In this document: piece by piece, positions 50,441 to 58,577 of the stretch
How positions within the stretch are numbered: the stretch's first letter is position 1
How the letters are laid out: every line of letters starts with the position of its first letter
Assembly: GCA_964426945.1 (NCBI GenBank)
Contig: CAYRSS010000006.1
Coordinates: 62,001 to 126,000 of the forward strand
Direction: 5' to 3'
Length of the DNA: 64,000 bases
From: CAYRSS01 sp964426945
Lineage (GTDB): Bacteria > Planctomycetota > Phycisphaerae > UBA1845
The notes under the pieces: model-generated
The model's input: only the letters and a program-made list of their open reading frames with translations
Databases searched by the model: none
Told to the model about the DNA's origin: nothing
Position numbers and translations under genes: made by a program

Positions 50441-50530
50441 TCCGCTGAAAAAGGGGCCTGGCTGCGGCGTCAACCCGCTTCCCCCGTTCGTGAATAGCGA
50501 CCAGGCGGTGCCTGACCCTTTTTCAGCGGA
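50441..50530. repeat. Inverted-repeat (REP-like) element upstream of the acyl carrier protein gene
   Basis: TCCGCTGAAAAAGGG at 50441-50455 is repeated inverted at 50516-50530 (CCCTTTTTCAGCGGA), a perfect 15-bp pair. The next inner bases differ. Inside the right arm is GGTGCCTGACCC, similar to the CCTGACACC core of the 3304-3432 element. The spacer is 60 bases. It lies 19 bases upstream of the acyl carrier protein start. Confidence 0.8.
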
Positions 50531-50595
50531 CAGTCAGGGCGAAGGCCAGGCTGCGCCCTGCGCGTTGTTCGGGCGGGGCCGGTCCGGCTCCGCGG

Positions 50596-52764
50596 TCAAT
50601 GTTCGTTCAGTCGAATGCGGACGTCTGCGACGGCGGCTCCCCGTCCCGCGGGCGCCGCGATCAGGGGATTGATGTCGATCTCCGCGATCCGCGGGAAGTC
50701 TTCGACCAGCCGCGAAAGGCGAAGCAGATGATCTTCGATAGCTGCGAAGTCCACCGGCGGCTCGCCGCGGACACCCTCCAGCAGCGGCAGCGCCCGCACC
50801 GCTCGAGGCATCTCCCGGGCCGACTCGCTGTCCAGCGGGGCAATGCGGAAAACGATGTCGTGCAGCGCTTCGACGTGGACGCCGCCGAGGCCGAAGGCGA
50901 CGGCGTGTCCGAACACCGGATCGTGCTTGACCCCGAGCAGCACTTCGCTTCCGGCGGGAATCATGCCGCGCACGACGACGCCCGCCATCGCGCCTTCGCC
51001 GAAGCGCTCATGCATGGTCTCTTCGATTTCCTGAAACGCTTTCAATACCGATTCGCGCGTCTGCAAATCGAGCCGCACGCCGCGCAGTTCGGTCTTGTGC
51101 ACGGCGCGGGCAGACACCAGCCGGATCACCGCCGGGTAGCCCAGCCGCTCGGCGGCGTCCGCCGCTTCTGTCGCCGATCGGGCGAAGCTCCATTGCGGCA
51201 CGTTCATGCCGTAGGCTGTCAGGACGTGCAGCGCATCGGGCTCGGCGAGGAATCCGGCCGGCCGGTTGTCGATCACCGCGGCCGCCGCACGGTGATCGAC
51301 GACCAGCGCCGGGATGGAGCTTGCCGGCCGCTTCGCCTCGCGGGCCAGGCGGACGGCGTCCGCCAGCGCGCGGCAGGCGTGTTCGGGCAGCGTGTAGACG
51401 GGCAGCCCCGCGTCGGTCAGCAGCGCTGCACCCGGCGCCACTGCGCGTCCGCCCATGAACGAACAGGCCATCGGCTTGCCGGATGCGCTTCGATCGGCGG
51501 CATCGCGCATGGTCTCGGCGATCGGCACCACGTTGGTCATTGACTGAGGGGTGAGGATCGCCAGCACGCTGTCCACGTTCTCGTCGTCAAACACGGCGTC
51601 AAGCGCGGCTTTGAAGCGGTCCTCGCGGGCGTCACCGATGACGTCGATCGGGTTGCTGACATTCGCGGCCGCCGGCAAGGCGCTGCGCAGGCGGGCCGTT
51701 GTAGCTTGCGACAGGATGGCCAGGCGCAGTCCGCAATCCACGGCGGCATCAGCCGCCATGACGCCGGGGCCGCCCGCGTTCGTGACGATGGCCAGCCGGT
51801 TCCCGGCGGGCACCGGTTGGCTGGTGATGAGCCGGGCGGTGTTGAACATCTCTTCGATCGTGCGACACCTCAGGATGCCCGCCTGTTCGAAGGCGGCCGA
51901 GGCGAGGACGTCGGAACTGGCCAGTGCCCCGGTGTGCGAACCCGCGGCGGCGGCCCCGGCCTCCGTGCGGCCGCTCTTGATCGCCAGAATCGGCCGCGCG
52001 TGAGGCCCGCGCGTGATCGCCGAGGCCGCGCGGATGAAGGCGCCGCCGTCGACCAGGCTCTCGAGGTACAACAGGATGACGCGCGTCTGTGGATCGCGTT
52101 GCAGGAAACGCAGCAGGTCGACCTCGTCGATATCCGCCTTGTTGCCGACGCTGATGAACTTCGAGAATCCGATGCCGCGATCGGCTGCGTAGTCGAGCAC
52201 GGCGGTGCACAGCGCCCCGCTCTGGGAGACGAAAGCAATGCCGCCGGCGGCGGGCATCGACGTGGCGAAGCTCGCGTTGAGCGAGACGTCGGGCTCGGTG
52301 TTGATGACGCCCAGACAGTTGGGGCCGATCATGCGGATGCCGCCTTCGCGGGCCAGCGCGGCCAGACGGCGCTCGCGTTCGAGTCCGGCGGCGCCGGTTT
52401 CGCGGAAGCCCGCCGAAATGACGATGGCCGAGCGCACGCCTTTGTCGATGCACTGCTTCAGGGCCATTTCGCAGACTGACCCCGGGAAGACGAGAATCGC
52501 CATGTCCACCGGATCAGGGATATCGAGGATGTAGTCGTACGCCCGGACGCCGCCGATGTGGCGCTTCTTCGGCGCGACGGGATAGACCGGCCCCTTGAAG
52601 CGGCCCTCGAGCAGGTTGTGAAAGATGTCGTACGGGACGGTGCCGGGTGTCGGTGTCACGCCGAGCACGGCGATCGATCTCGGTCGCAGCACGGCGTCGA
52701 TGCCGTCGGAATCCGACACGGCGATCCCGGGACTCTCAGTCGCATCGTACAAGGAAAGGCTCAT
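50596..52764 (-). CDS. ADP-forming acyl-CoA synthetase, fused alpha-beta
   Basis: This is a protein of 722 residues of the acetate-CoA ligase (ADP-forming) family, interconverting acyl-CoA, ADP and phosphate with acid, ATP and CoA. Order: CoA-binding domain (RPRSIAVLGVTPTPGTVPYD, PVDMAILVFPGSVCEMA, MIGPNCLGVINTEP), two succinyl-CoA-ligase-like flavodoxin domains with the phosphohistidine in AAGSHTGALASSDVL near residue 275, then the ATP-grasp beta part (YGMNVPQWSFARSATEAADAA and VVRGMIPAGSEVLLGVKHDP, ending EIDINPLIAAPAG). The N-terminus LYDATESPGIAVSDSD is an extension before the CoA domain. The start is 15 bases after the stop of the GlmU-like gene, so the two form an operon. Substrate acid unknown. 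Confidence 0.88.
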   Translation of the reverse strand: MSLSLYDATESPGIAVSDSDGIDAVLRPRSIAVLGVTPTPGTVPYDIFHNLLEGRFKGPVYPVAPKKRHIGGVRAYDYILDIPDPVDMAILVFPGSVCEMALKQCIDKGVRSAIVISAGFRETGAAGLERERRLAALAREGGIRMIGPNCLGVINTEPDVSLNASFATSMPAAGGIAFVSQSGALCTAVLDYAADRGIGFSKFISVGNKADIDEVDLLRFLQRDPQTRVILLYLESLVDGGAFIRAASAITRGPHARPILAIKSGRTEAGAAAAGSHTGALASSDVLASAAFEQAGILRCRTIEEMFNTARLITSQPVPAGNRLAIVTNAGGPGVMAADAAVDCGLRLAILSQATTARLRSALPAAANVSNPIDVIGDAREDRFKAALDAVFDDENVDSVLAILTPQSMTNVVPIAETMRDAADRSASGKPMACSFMGGRAVAPGAALLTDAGLPVYTLPEHACRALADAVRLAREAKRPASSIPALVVDHRAAAAVIDNRPAGFLAEPDALHVLTAYGMNVPQWSFARSATEAADAAERLGYPAVIRLVSARAVHKTELRGVRLDLQTRESVLKAFQEIEETMHERFGEGAMAGVVVRGMIPAGSEVLLGVKHDPVFGHAVAFGLGGVHVEALHDIVFRIAPLDSESAREMPRAVRALPLLEGVRGEPPVDFAAIEDHLLRLSRLVEDFPRIAEIDINPLIAAPAGRGAAVADVRIRLNEH

Positions 52765-52779
52765 GGGCGTGCGCCCCTT

Positions 52780-54039
52780 TCAGGCGCGGGCCGCTGCGAC
52801 ACGCCGCGCGCGGCGGACCGTGGTGTTCCGCTCGGTTTCCGTCATCTCGAATACGCGGGAAAGCAGCGTTTCATCCGCGGCGGTCATTTCGACCTTGCGG
52901 CGGCTCATCGCGATGCCGGCCGTCTTCAGAGTCGGCGCGAGGCCGCACCCCTTTCCGATGGCGCCGCCGACATACCAGCTGAACGGGGGAATGTACTTGG
53001 GCAGCGGCGCGCCATCCGCGACGAGGACCGCCGCCGTGCCGACGATCGTGCCGGTATTGAGCAGCGTGGCCACGCTGGTCTTCACATGATCGCCGATGAA
53101 CGCTCCGACCTTTCGCGATCCGGTGTCGATGGTCTTGCCGGCCTGAATCACGCTGACCGAGCCGTAGTCGTTCTTGAGGTCGCTGTTGGTGGTCAGCGCG
53201 CCCAGGTTGACCCACTCGCCGACATAGGCGTGGCCGAGGAAGCCGTCGTGGTACTTGTTGGAGAAGCCGTGGATGATCGCTTCTTCGACCTCGCCGCCGA
53301 CGCGGCACATCGGGCCGATGCTGCAGCCTTCGCGAAGCTTGGCCCCGAGCAGGATCGTGCCGGCGCCGACGTGACATGGGCCTTCGATGCGGGTGAAGGG
53401 TTGGATCTCGCAGCCGTCCTCGATGGTGACGGGACCGCCGCGCGTGTCGATGCAGACGAACGGGTGAATCCGCGCACCATGCCCGACGAACAGGTGGTGA
53501 GGCGGTCCGTAAACGACGGCGGAGTCGTGCACCTGCCCCTCGACGCCGTCACGCCCGGCGGCTTCGAAATCGATGACGATTTCTTCCGGAGCGGTAAGCA
53601 TCACGTCCCAGATGTAGTCGTACCACCCGTCACCATAGGGCTCGCGCTCGCCGCGTCGCGCAGACTCCCAGAGCGTGGCATAGTCGCGGATACTCGACAC
53701 ATCATCGGTCGTTCGCCAGGCGACCAGGCGCTCGCCGTACCATAGCGCAAGTTGCCGTGCCGGCGGCGAGAACTTTGAGCCGCGCACGCACGCGTTCACA
53801 AACAGCGTTTCTTCTCCCCGGCAGATCGACAGGTCGTTTACCGCGGCGCCGTCCGCGCGTCCGTGGACGACCTCCGCGACGAGCTCGCGCGTGAGCACCG
53901 CATCGGCCTTGCGGCCGACCGCGCGCTCGATCTTCTGTCGCAGCGTCGTGGCTCCGGCGCGGAGTTCGAAGACGCCTCGAGTGTGCACCAGCGGAAGGAA
54001 TCGGTCGGCTTGATCATCCTCGAATATCACCAGTCTCAT
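52780..54039 (-). CDS. GlmU-like sugar nucleotidyltransferase/acetyltransferase (TIGR03991 type)
   Basis: This is a protein of 419 residues matching the variant GlmU family, proposed to supply UDP-GlcNAc. It starts MRLVIFEDDQADRFLPLVHT, and the N-terminal half is a nucleotidyltransferase-like domain with ARPVA-free but similar LRAGATTLRQKIE. The C-terminal half is a left-handed beta-helix with hexapeptide turns: HLFVGHGARIHPFVCIDTRG, GPVTIEDGCEIQPFTRIEGP, GAGTILLGAKLREGCSIGP and GHAYVGEWVNLGALTTNSDL. This order is that of GlmU (uridylyl then acetyl transfer), though the catalytic residues were not verified. It is divergent from nagB, which makes the same sugar pool, so the locus handles amino sugars. 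Confidence 0.82.
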   Translation of the reverse strand: MRLVIFEDDQADRFLPLVHTRGVFELRAGATTLRQKIERAVGRKADAVLTRELVAEVVHGRADGAAVNDLSICRGEETLFVNACVRGSKFSPPARQLALWYGERLVAWRTTDDVSSIRDYATLWESARRGEREPYGDGWYDYIWDVMLTAPEEIVIDFEAAGRDGVEGQVHDSAVVYGPPHHLFVGHGARIHPFVCIDTRGGPVTIEDGCEIQPFTRIEGPCHVGAGTILLGAKLREGCSIGPMCRVGGEVEEAIIHGFSNKYHDGFLGHAYVGEWVNLGALTTNSDLKNDYGSVSVIQAGKTIDTGSRKVGAFIGDHVKTSVATLLNTGTIVGTAAVLVADGAPLPKYIPPFSWYVGGAIGKGCGLAPTLKTAGIAMSRRKVEMTAADETLLSRVFEMTETERNTTVRRARRVAAARA

Positions 54040-54548
54040 GGACGTGTCTCCTCGACGGCGCGGTTCGCGCGCAGCAGATCAGGCGGACTCCGTCATCCGC
54101 GGGCGTTGGAGCGGCGGCAGCCTCCCCGCGATGCACCCGGAAGGCGGGCGCTCCCGGTTTCTGCGTGGCAAGCCGCGCGCCAGTTTCTGTTTCCGCGAGT
54201 CGGATTCCGATCGGACAGCGGCGTCAGCGTGAAAGGACCCAATCCGGCGGAACGGCCGCGAACCCCGGCGGTCGCTGCGCAGCGGTCCGCGACGCGGGTC
54301 GCAGAAGTGCGCAGGGCGGCGAGACCTCACGAGATGCGATCGGGTGGCTGCTGCCGGGATTCGGCGGGGTCTTTGGCCCTCATCTTGCCAGCATCCTCCA
54401 CGTGGCCCCGCGCTGCGCGGATTCGCGCAGCGGGAACGTCCGTCGGGGCCTGGACAGTTCAGCATCCCCCATCGCCGCAGCCGCCGCGGGCGAGGCGAGC
54501 CCCGCCGCGGGTCGTGAAGCCGTCACGCTCGCCGAGGGAGACCGCGCC
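54040..54548. other. Intergenic region between the divergent GlmU-like gene and nagB
   Basis: The nagB frame stays open through much of this stretch, but the encoded Arg/Ala-rich residues are unlike any sugar deaminase. No ribosome site precedes an earlier start. It probably holds both promoters. No clear -35/-10 pair or operator was found. Confidence 0.5.
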
Positions 54549-55349
54549 GTGGAAATCATCATCAGTCCCAGCTACGAAGAGATGAGCCAGCTCGCCGCAG
54601 ACCTCATCGAGCGTCAGCTGCTGCGCAAGCCCAACAGCGTGCTCGGCCTGGCTACCGGCTCGACGCCGGTGGGGCTCTACCGGGCCCTGGTTCGCAAACA
54701 CAAGGAAGAAGGTCTCGACTTCTCGAAGGTCGTGACGTTCAACCTCGACGAGTATCTCGACCTGGCCCCGTCTCACTCGCAGAGCTACCGACGGTTCATG
54801 GATGAGAACCTGTTTCAGCACCTCAACATCCCCCCGGGCAATATCCACGTCCCTTATGGACAGGCTGCCAACGTGGAGGAGTTCTGTGCCTGGTACGAGC
54901 AGGAGATCCGGCGCTTCGGGGGCATCGACCTGCAGGTGCTGGGCATCGGCGGCGACGGGCATATCGCGTTCAATGAGCCGGGTTCGTCGCTCGGCTCGCG
55001 GACGCGGCTCAAGACGCTGACCCGGCAGACCATCGACGACAACGCCCGCTTCTTCCGCAACCCCGACGAAGTGCCACGGTTCGCCATCACCATGGGGGTC
55101 GGCACGATCATGGAGGCCCGGGAGATCCTGCTGCTGGCCAACGGGGCCAAGAAGGCCGACATCGTGGCCGCCGCCCTGGAGGGGCCGATCACCTCCCAGG
55201 TGTCGGCCAGCGCCCTCCAGATGCACCGGCATGTGACCGTCCTGCTGGATGAGCCCGCCGGCTCGTGCCTCGCTCGGGCGGACTACTACAAGTGGGTTCA
55301 CGACCAGAAGAAGCGCCTTATTCCTCGGCTGGTGGGCAAAGTCACATAG
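54549..55349 (+). CDS. nagB: Glucosamine-6-phosphate deaminase
   Basis: This is a protein of 266 residues, the length of the E. coli enzyme, converting glucosamine-6-phosphate to fructose-6-phosphate and ammonia. It starts at GTG 54549 (VEIIISPSYEEMSQLA), with GAGGGAG upstream. Family motifs: LGLATGSTPVGLYRALV (phosphate loop), VVTFNLDEYLDL with the catalytic Asp, LQVLGIGGDGHIAFNEPGSS (His and Glu of the active site) and RFAITMGVGTIMEAREIL. It completes amino-sugar breakdown toward glycolysis. Confidence 0.95.
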   Translation: MEIIISPSYEEMSQLAADLIERQLLRKPNSVLGLATGSTPVGLYRALVRKHKEEGLDFSKVVTFNLDEYLDLAPSHSQSYRRFMDENLFQHLNIPPGNIHVPYGQAANVEEFCAWYEQEIRRFGGIDLQVLGIGGDGHIAFNEPGSSLGSRTRLKTLTRQTIDDNARFFRNPDEVPRFAITMGVGTIMEAREILLLANGAKKADIVAAALEGPITSQVSASALQMHRHVTVLLDEPAGSCLARADYYKWVHDQKKRLIPRLVGKVT

Positions 55350-55636
55350 CCCGTCGGCACGGCGCGAGGCGTCCGGACGGCTCCCTCCTGTCGCCGCAGG
55401 TCCGCCCCGCGCACCATCTCAGGCTTGACCTCAGCTCATCGCCGCCGGAACCGGCGACCACCCGAGCTGCAGCCGCGTTCGCCGGGGCCGGGTCGGTTGA
55501 TCGGGTTCGGGGGGGGCTGTAGAATCCGCTGCTGCCTGACGCCGCCTGCAGGCTGCCCACCTGTTCGGCTCTCCGCGGGCTCGTGACGCGCTTCCGGGGT
55601 GCCGAGGGGTCAATCCCCGGCAAGAACGGTTTCCGC

Positions 55637-57343
55637 ATGGCCAAGAAACGCAAGAAGATAGGGGAGATCCTGGTCGGCTGGGGGATCATCGACGCCGGTG
55701 CGCTGGCGGATGGCCTGAAGTACGCCCAGGAGCACGGCAAGCGGATCGGCGAGGCTCTCGTCGAGCTCGAACTCTGCACCGAAGAAGACGTCATCAAGGC
55801 CCTGGCAACCCAGTTCGGCGTTGAGTACATCGATCTCGACCGCCACACCGTCGATCACGACGCACTCGAACTCGTCCCGTCCAATCTTATCCAGAATCTG
55901 ATGGTTATTCCGTTGGGGCTGGAAGGCGAGCGGCTACGGGTGATCATCACCGACCCTCTCGACCTCGAGACGCAGGACCTGCTCCGCTTCCGGCTCAACC
56001 GCGAGATCATCCCCGCTCTGGCCCCGGCCACGAAGGTAAAGGGGTTCATCGATCGGTTCGTAAACCCCGAGGGGGACGAGCTTTCCAAGACGATGGAGAG
56101 CATCGACCAGGCGGGGCCCGAGTCCGAGGGAGAGGGCGGCGAGGGCGACGCGCGCGAGGGCGATGCCCCGATCATCCGGCTGGTGAACCTGATTATCACC
56201 GAGGCGGTTCACGGTCGGGCGAGCGATATCCACGTCGAGCCCATGCCCAACCGAGTCCGGGTCCGCTACCGCGTGGACGGCGTGTGCGCGATCCGCGATG
56301 ACGTGCCCAAGAACATGCAGGCCGCCGTCACCACCCGTCTGAAGATCATGGCGGGCATGGACGTGGCCGAGAAGCGGGTGCCCCAGGACGGGCGCATCAA
56401 GATGAAGATCGGCGGCCAGGCGATCGACTTCCGCGTCAGCGCCCTGCCCAGCTACCACGGCGAGAGCGTGGTGCTTCGTATCCTGCGGCCCGATGCCGTG
56501 CAGGTTGGTATCGGTGCGCTGGGTTTCACCGACGACAACAACGCCAAGTTTCAGCGGATCATCCGGCGGCCCAACGGGGTGTTTCTCGTCACCGGGCCCA
56601 CCGGCTCGGGCAAGACGACGACCCTCTACGCGGCACTTCAGGAACTCAACCGGCCTGACAAGAAGATCATCACCGCCGAGGACCCCGTGGAGTACAACTT
56701 CACGGGCATGAATCAGTGCCAGGTACGCGATGACATCGGGCTGACCTTCGCCAAGATCCTGCGGTCGATGCTCCGCCAGGCGCCGAACATCATTCTCGTC
56801 GGTGAGATTCGCGACAAGGAAGTGGGCGACGTGGCCATTCAGGCGGCGCTGACCGGTCACCTGGTGTTCAGCAATCTGCACACCAACGACGCCCCCTCGG
56901 CGATCACGCGGCTGATCGACATGGGCATCAAGCCGTTCCTCGTGGCCAGCGCCGTGCAGGCGATCATGGCGCAGCGGCTCGTCCGCGTGATCTGTCAGGA
57001 GTGCCGGGTCGAGGATCCGCAGCCCGACATGATGATCCTGAAGGTGCTCGGCTTCACCGAGGACGAGCTTGTCGGCAAGAAGGTCTTCCGCGGCGCCGGC
57101 TGTAAGCGGTGCAACAACTCTGGCTATCGCGGCCGCAAGGGCATCTTCGAAATGCTCGAAATGAATTCGGAGCTTCGCGATCTGGCGTTCAACCGGTCCA
57201 CAGCGTCGAAGCTGCGCACGGCGGCCAGGGCCTCGGGCATGAAGACGCTGCTCGACGACGGCAAGCTGAAGATCCTGCTCGGCGTCACGACGCCGGAAGA
57301 GCTGGTCCGTATCACGCAGGCGGAAGGTATCGTGATGTCGTAG
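55637..57343 (+). CDS. Type II secretion/type IV pilus ATPase, PilB/GspE type (first copy)
   Basis: This is a protein of 568 residues, a hexameric cytoplasmic motor that assembles pilins. The N-terminal MshEN-type domain (KIGEILVGWGIIDAGALADG) is followed by a second N-domain (NLIQNLMVIPLGLEGERLRV). The C-terminal ATPase has GRASDIHVEP, Walker A GPTGSGKTTTLYAA, the Asp-box EDPVEYNFTGMNQCQV, Walker B-like RQAPNIILVGEIRDKEVG and the tetracysteine zinc motif CQECRVEDPQ with GCKRCNNSGYRGR. ATG 55637 starts MAKKRKKIGEIL; the longer frame begins upstream without such a motif. Neighbours PilT, a second PilB-like protein and PilC form one operon. Confidence 0.92.
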   Translation: MAKKRKKIGEILVGWGIIDAGALADGLKYAQEHGKRIGEALVELELCTEEDVIKALATQFGVEYIDLDRHTVDHDALELVPSNLIQNLMVIPLGLEGERLRVIITDPLDLETQDLLRFRLNREIIPALAPATKVKGFIDRFVNPEGDELSKTMESIDQAGPESEGEGGEGDAREGDAPIIRLVNLIITEAVHGRASDIHVEPMPNRVRVRYRVDGVCAIRDDVPKNMQAAVTTRLKIMAGMDVAEKRVPQDGRIKMKIGGQAIDFRVSALPSYHGESVVLRILRPDAVQVGIGALGFTDDNNAKFQRIIRRPNGVFLVTGPTGSGKTTTLYAALQELNRPDKKIITAEDPVEYNFTGMNQCQVRDDIGLTFAKILRSMLRQAPNIILVGEIRDKEVGDVAIQAALTGHLVFSNLHTNDAPSAITRLIDMGIKPFLVASAVQAIMAQRLVRVICQECRVEDPQPDMMILKVLGFTEDELVGKKVFRGAGCKRCNNSGYRGRKGIFEMLEMNSELRDLAFNRSTASKLRTAARASGMKTLLDDGKLKILLGVTTPEELVRITQAEGIVMS

Positions 57344-57402
57344 CGACGGCGGCTGGGCGCGGCGGTCGGCCGGATTCGGCGGACCCCGGTGCAATCGCCG
57401 CG

Positions 57403-57421
57403 GTCGGCCCGAGGGGCCGAC
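57403..57421 (+). terminator. Hairpin between the first ATPase gene and pilT
   Basis: GTCGGCCC (57403-57410) pairs with GGGCCGAC (57414-57421) around GAG. It lies 16 bases before the pilT start and there is no U tract. It may be a partial terminator or a translation-affecting stem. GGGAG for pilT lies just after it. Confidence 0.4.
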
Positions 57422-57437
57422 GTGTTGGGAGAACTGC

Positions 57438-58577
57438 ATGGCTTCGCTTCACATTGACCGTCTGCTCGAGACGGTGATCAAGCAGGGGGCCTCGGACCTG
57501 CACCTGACGGTCGGCGACCCGCCGGTCATCCGCATGCACGGTCACCTGCGCCGTCTCGAGACCAAGACGCTCGGCCCCGACGACACCACCGCGCTGATGA
57601 AGGCCATCACGCCGGATCGCAATCAGCAGGAGCTTCAGGAAGAGGGCGGTACGGACTTCGGTTTCGCCTTCGGCGACGCCGGCCGCTTCCGCGTGGCCAT
57701 CTTCCGCCAGAAGGGCAACATCGCGATGGTGTTGCGTCTGATTCCCTTCAAGCTGCTGACCTTCGAACAGATCGGCTTGCCGCGTATCTGCAAGGCGCTG
57801 TGCCGGCGTCCTCGCGGACTCTTTCTCGTGACCGGTCCGACCGGTTCGGGCAAGACCACGACGCTGGCGACGATGCTCGACTACATCAACACGAACTTCG
57901 ACCGCCACATCGTCAGCGTCGAAGACCCGATCGAGTACTACCACAACCACAAGAAGTCGCTGTTCAATCAGCGCGAAGTGGGCATCGACGTGCCGAGCTT
58001 TTCGGAGGCCCTGCGCCGCGTGCTGCGACAGGATCCGGACGTGATCCTCGTCGGCGAGCTTCGCGATCTGGAGACGATGGAGGCGGCCATCCGCGCCGCC
58101 GAGACGGGTCACCTGGTGTTCAGCACGGTCCACACGACCGGGGCGCAGGGTACCGTCAACCGTATCGTCGACGCCTTCCCGCACGAGCAGCAGGAGCAGA
58201 TCCGCGTCCAGCTCTCCACCAACCTGATCTCGGTGCTGTCGCAGGCGCTGCTGCCGCGGCAGCCCAAGGGCATGGTGGCGGCGTATGAGTTCATGGTGAC
58301 CACGCCGGCCATCAGCAACCTGATTCGCGAGAACAAGACGTACCGTATCGACTCGGCCATCCAGACCGGGAAGAAATACGGCATGCAGCTTCTCGACGAG
58401 CACCTCTGGAACCTCTACGTATCAGGCACGGTCACGGCCGTCGACGCCATCGACCGATCGCGCAATCCCGGCCAGATGCAGGACAAGATCGACATGCATC
58501 GCCGCGGCCTGGAGATTCGTGATCTGGGCGAGAAGAAGGAAGGCGAAGACGAGGACGATATCCAGCTTCGCACATGA
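57438..58577 (+). CDS. pilT: Twitching motility/pilus retraction ATPase PilT
   Basis: This is a protein of 379 residues. Pilus retraction motor, cytoplasmic hexamer. The N-terminal MASLHIDRLLETVIKQGASD has the ASDLHLTVGDPPVIRMHG motif of PilT. Walker A is GPTGSGKTTTLATML, the Asp-box is VSVEDPIEYYHNHKKSLFNQ, Walker B is RQDPDVILVGELRDLETM and the His-box is VFSTVHTTGAQGTVNRIV. The AIRAAETGHLV helix (PilT-type, as opposed to the AALTGHLV of PilB) supports the call. It ends with a charged tail (GEKKEGEDEDD). The stop overlaps the start of the next ATPase gene by 4 bases (ATGA). Confidence 0.94.
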   Translation: MASLHIDRLLETVIKQGASDLHLTVGDPPVIRMHGHLRRLETKTLGPDDTTALMKAITPDRNQQELQEEGGTDFGFAFGDAGRFRVAIFRQKGNIAMVLRLIPFKLLTFEQIGLPRICKALCRRPRGLFLVTGPTGSGKTTTLATMLDYINTNFDRHIVSVEDPIEYYHNHKKSLFNQREVGIDVPSFSEALRRVLRQDPDVILVGELRDLETMEAAIRAAETGHLVFSTVHTTGAQGTVNRIVDAFPHEQQEQIRVQLSTNLISVLSQALLPRQPKGMVAAYEFMVTTPAISNLIRENKTYRIDSAIQTGKKYGMQLLDEHLWNLYVSGTVTAVDAIDRSRNPGQMQDKIDMHRRGLEIRDLGEKKEGEDEDDIQLRT

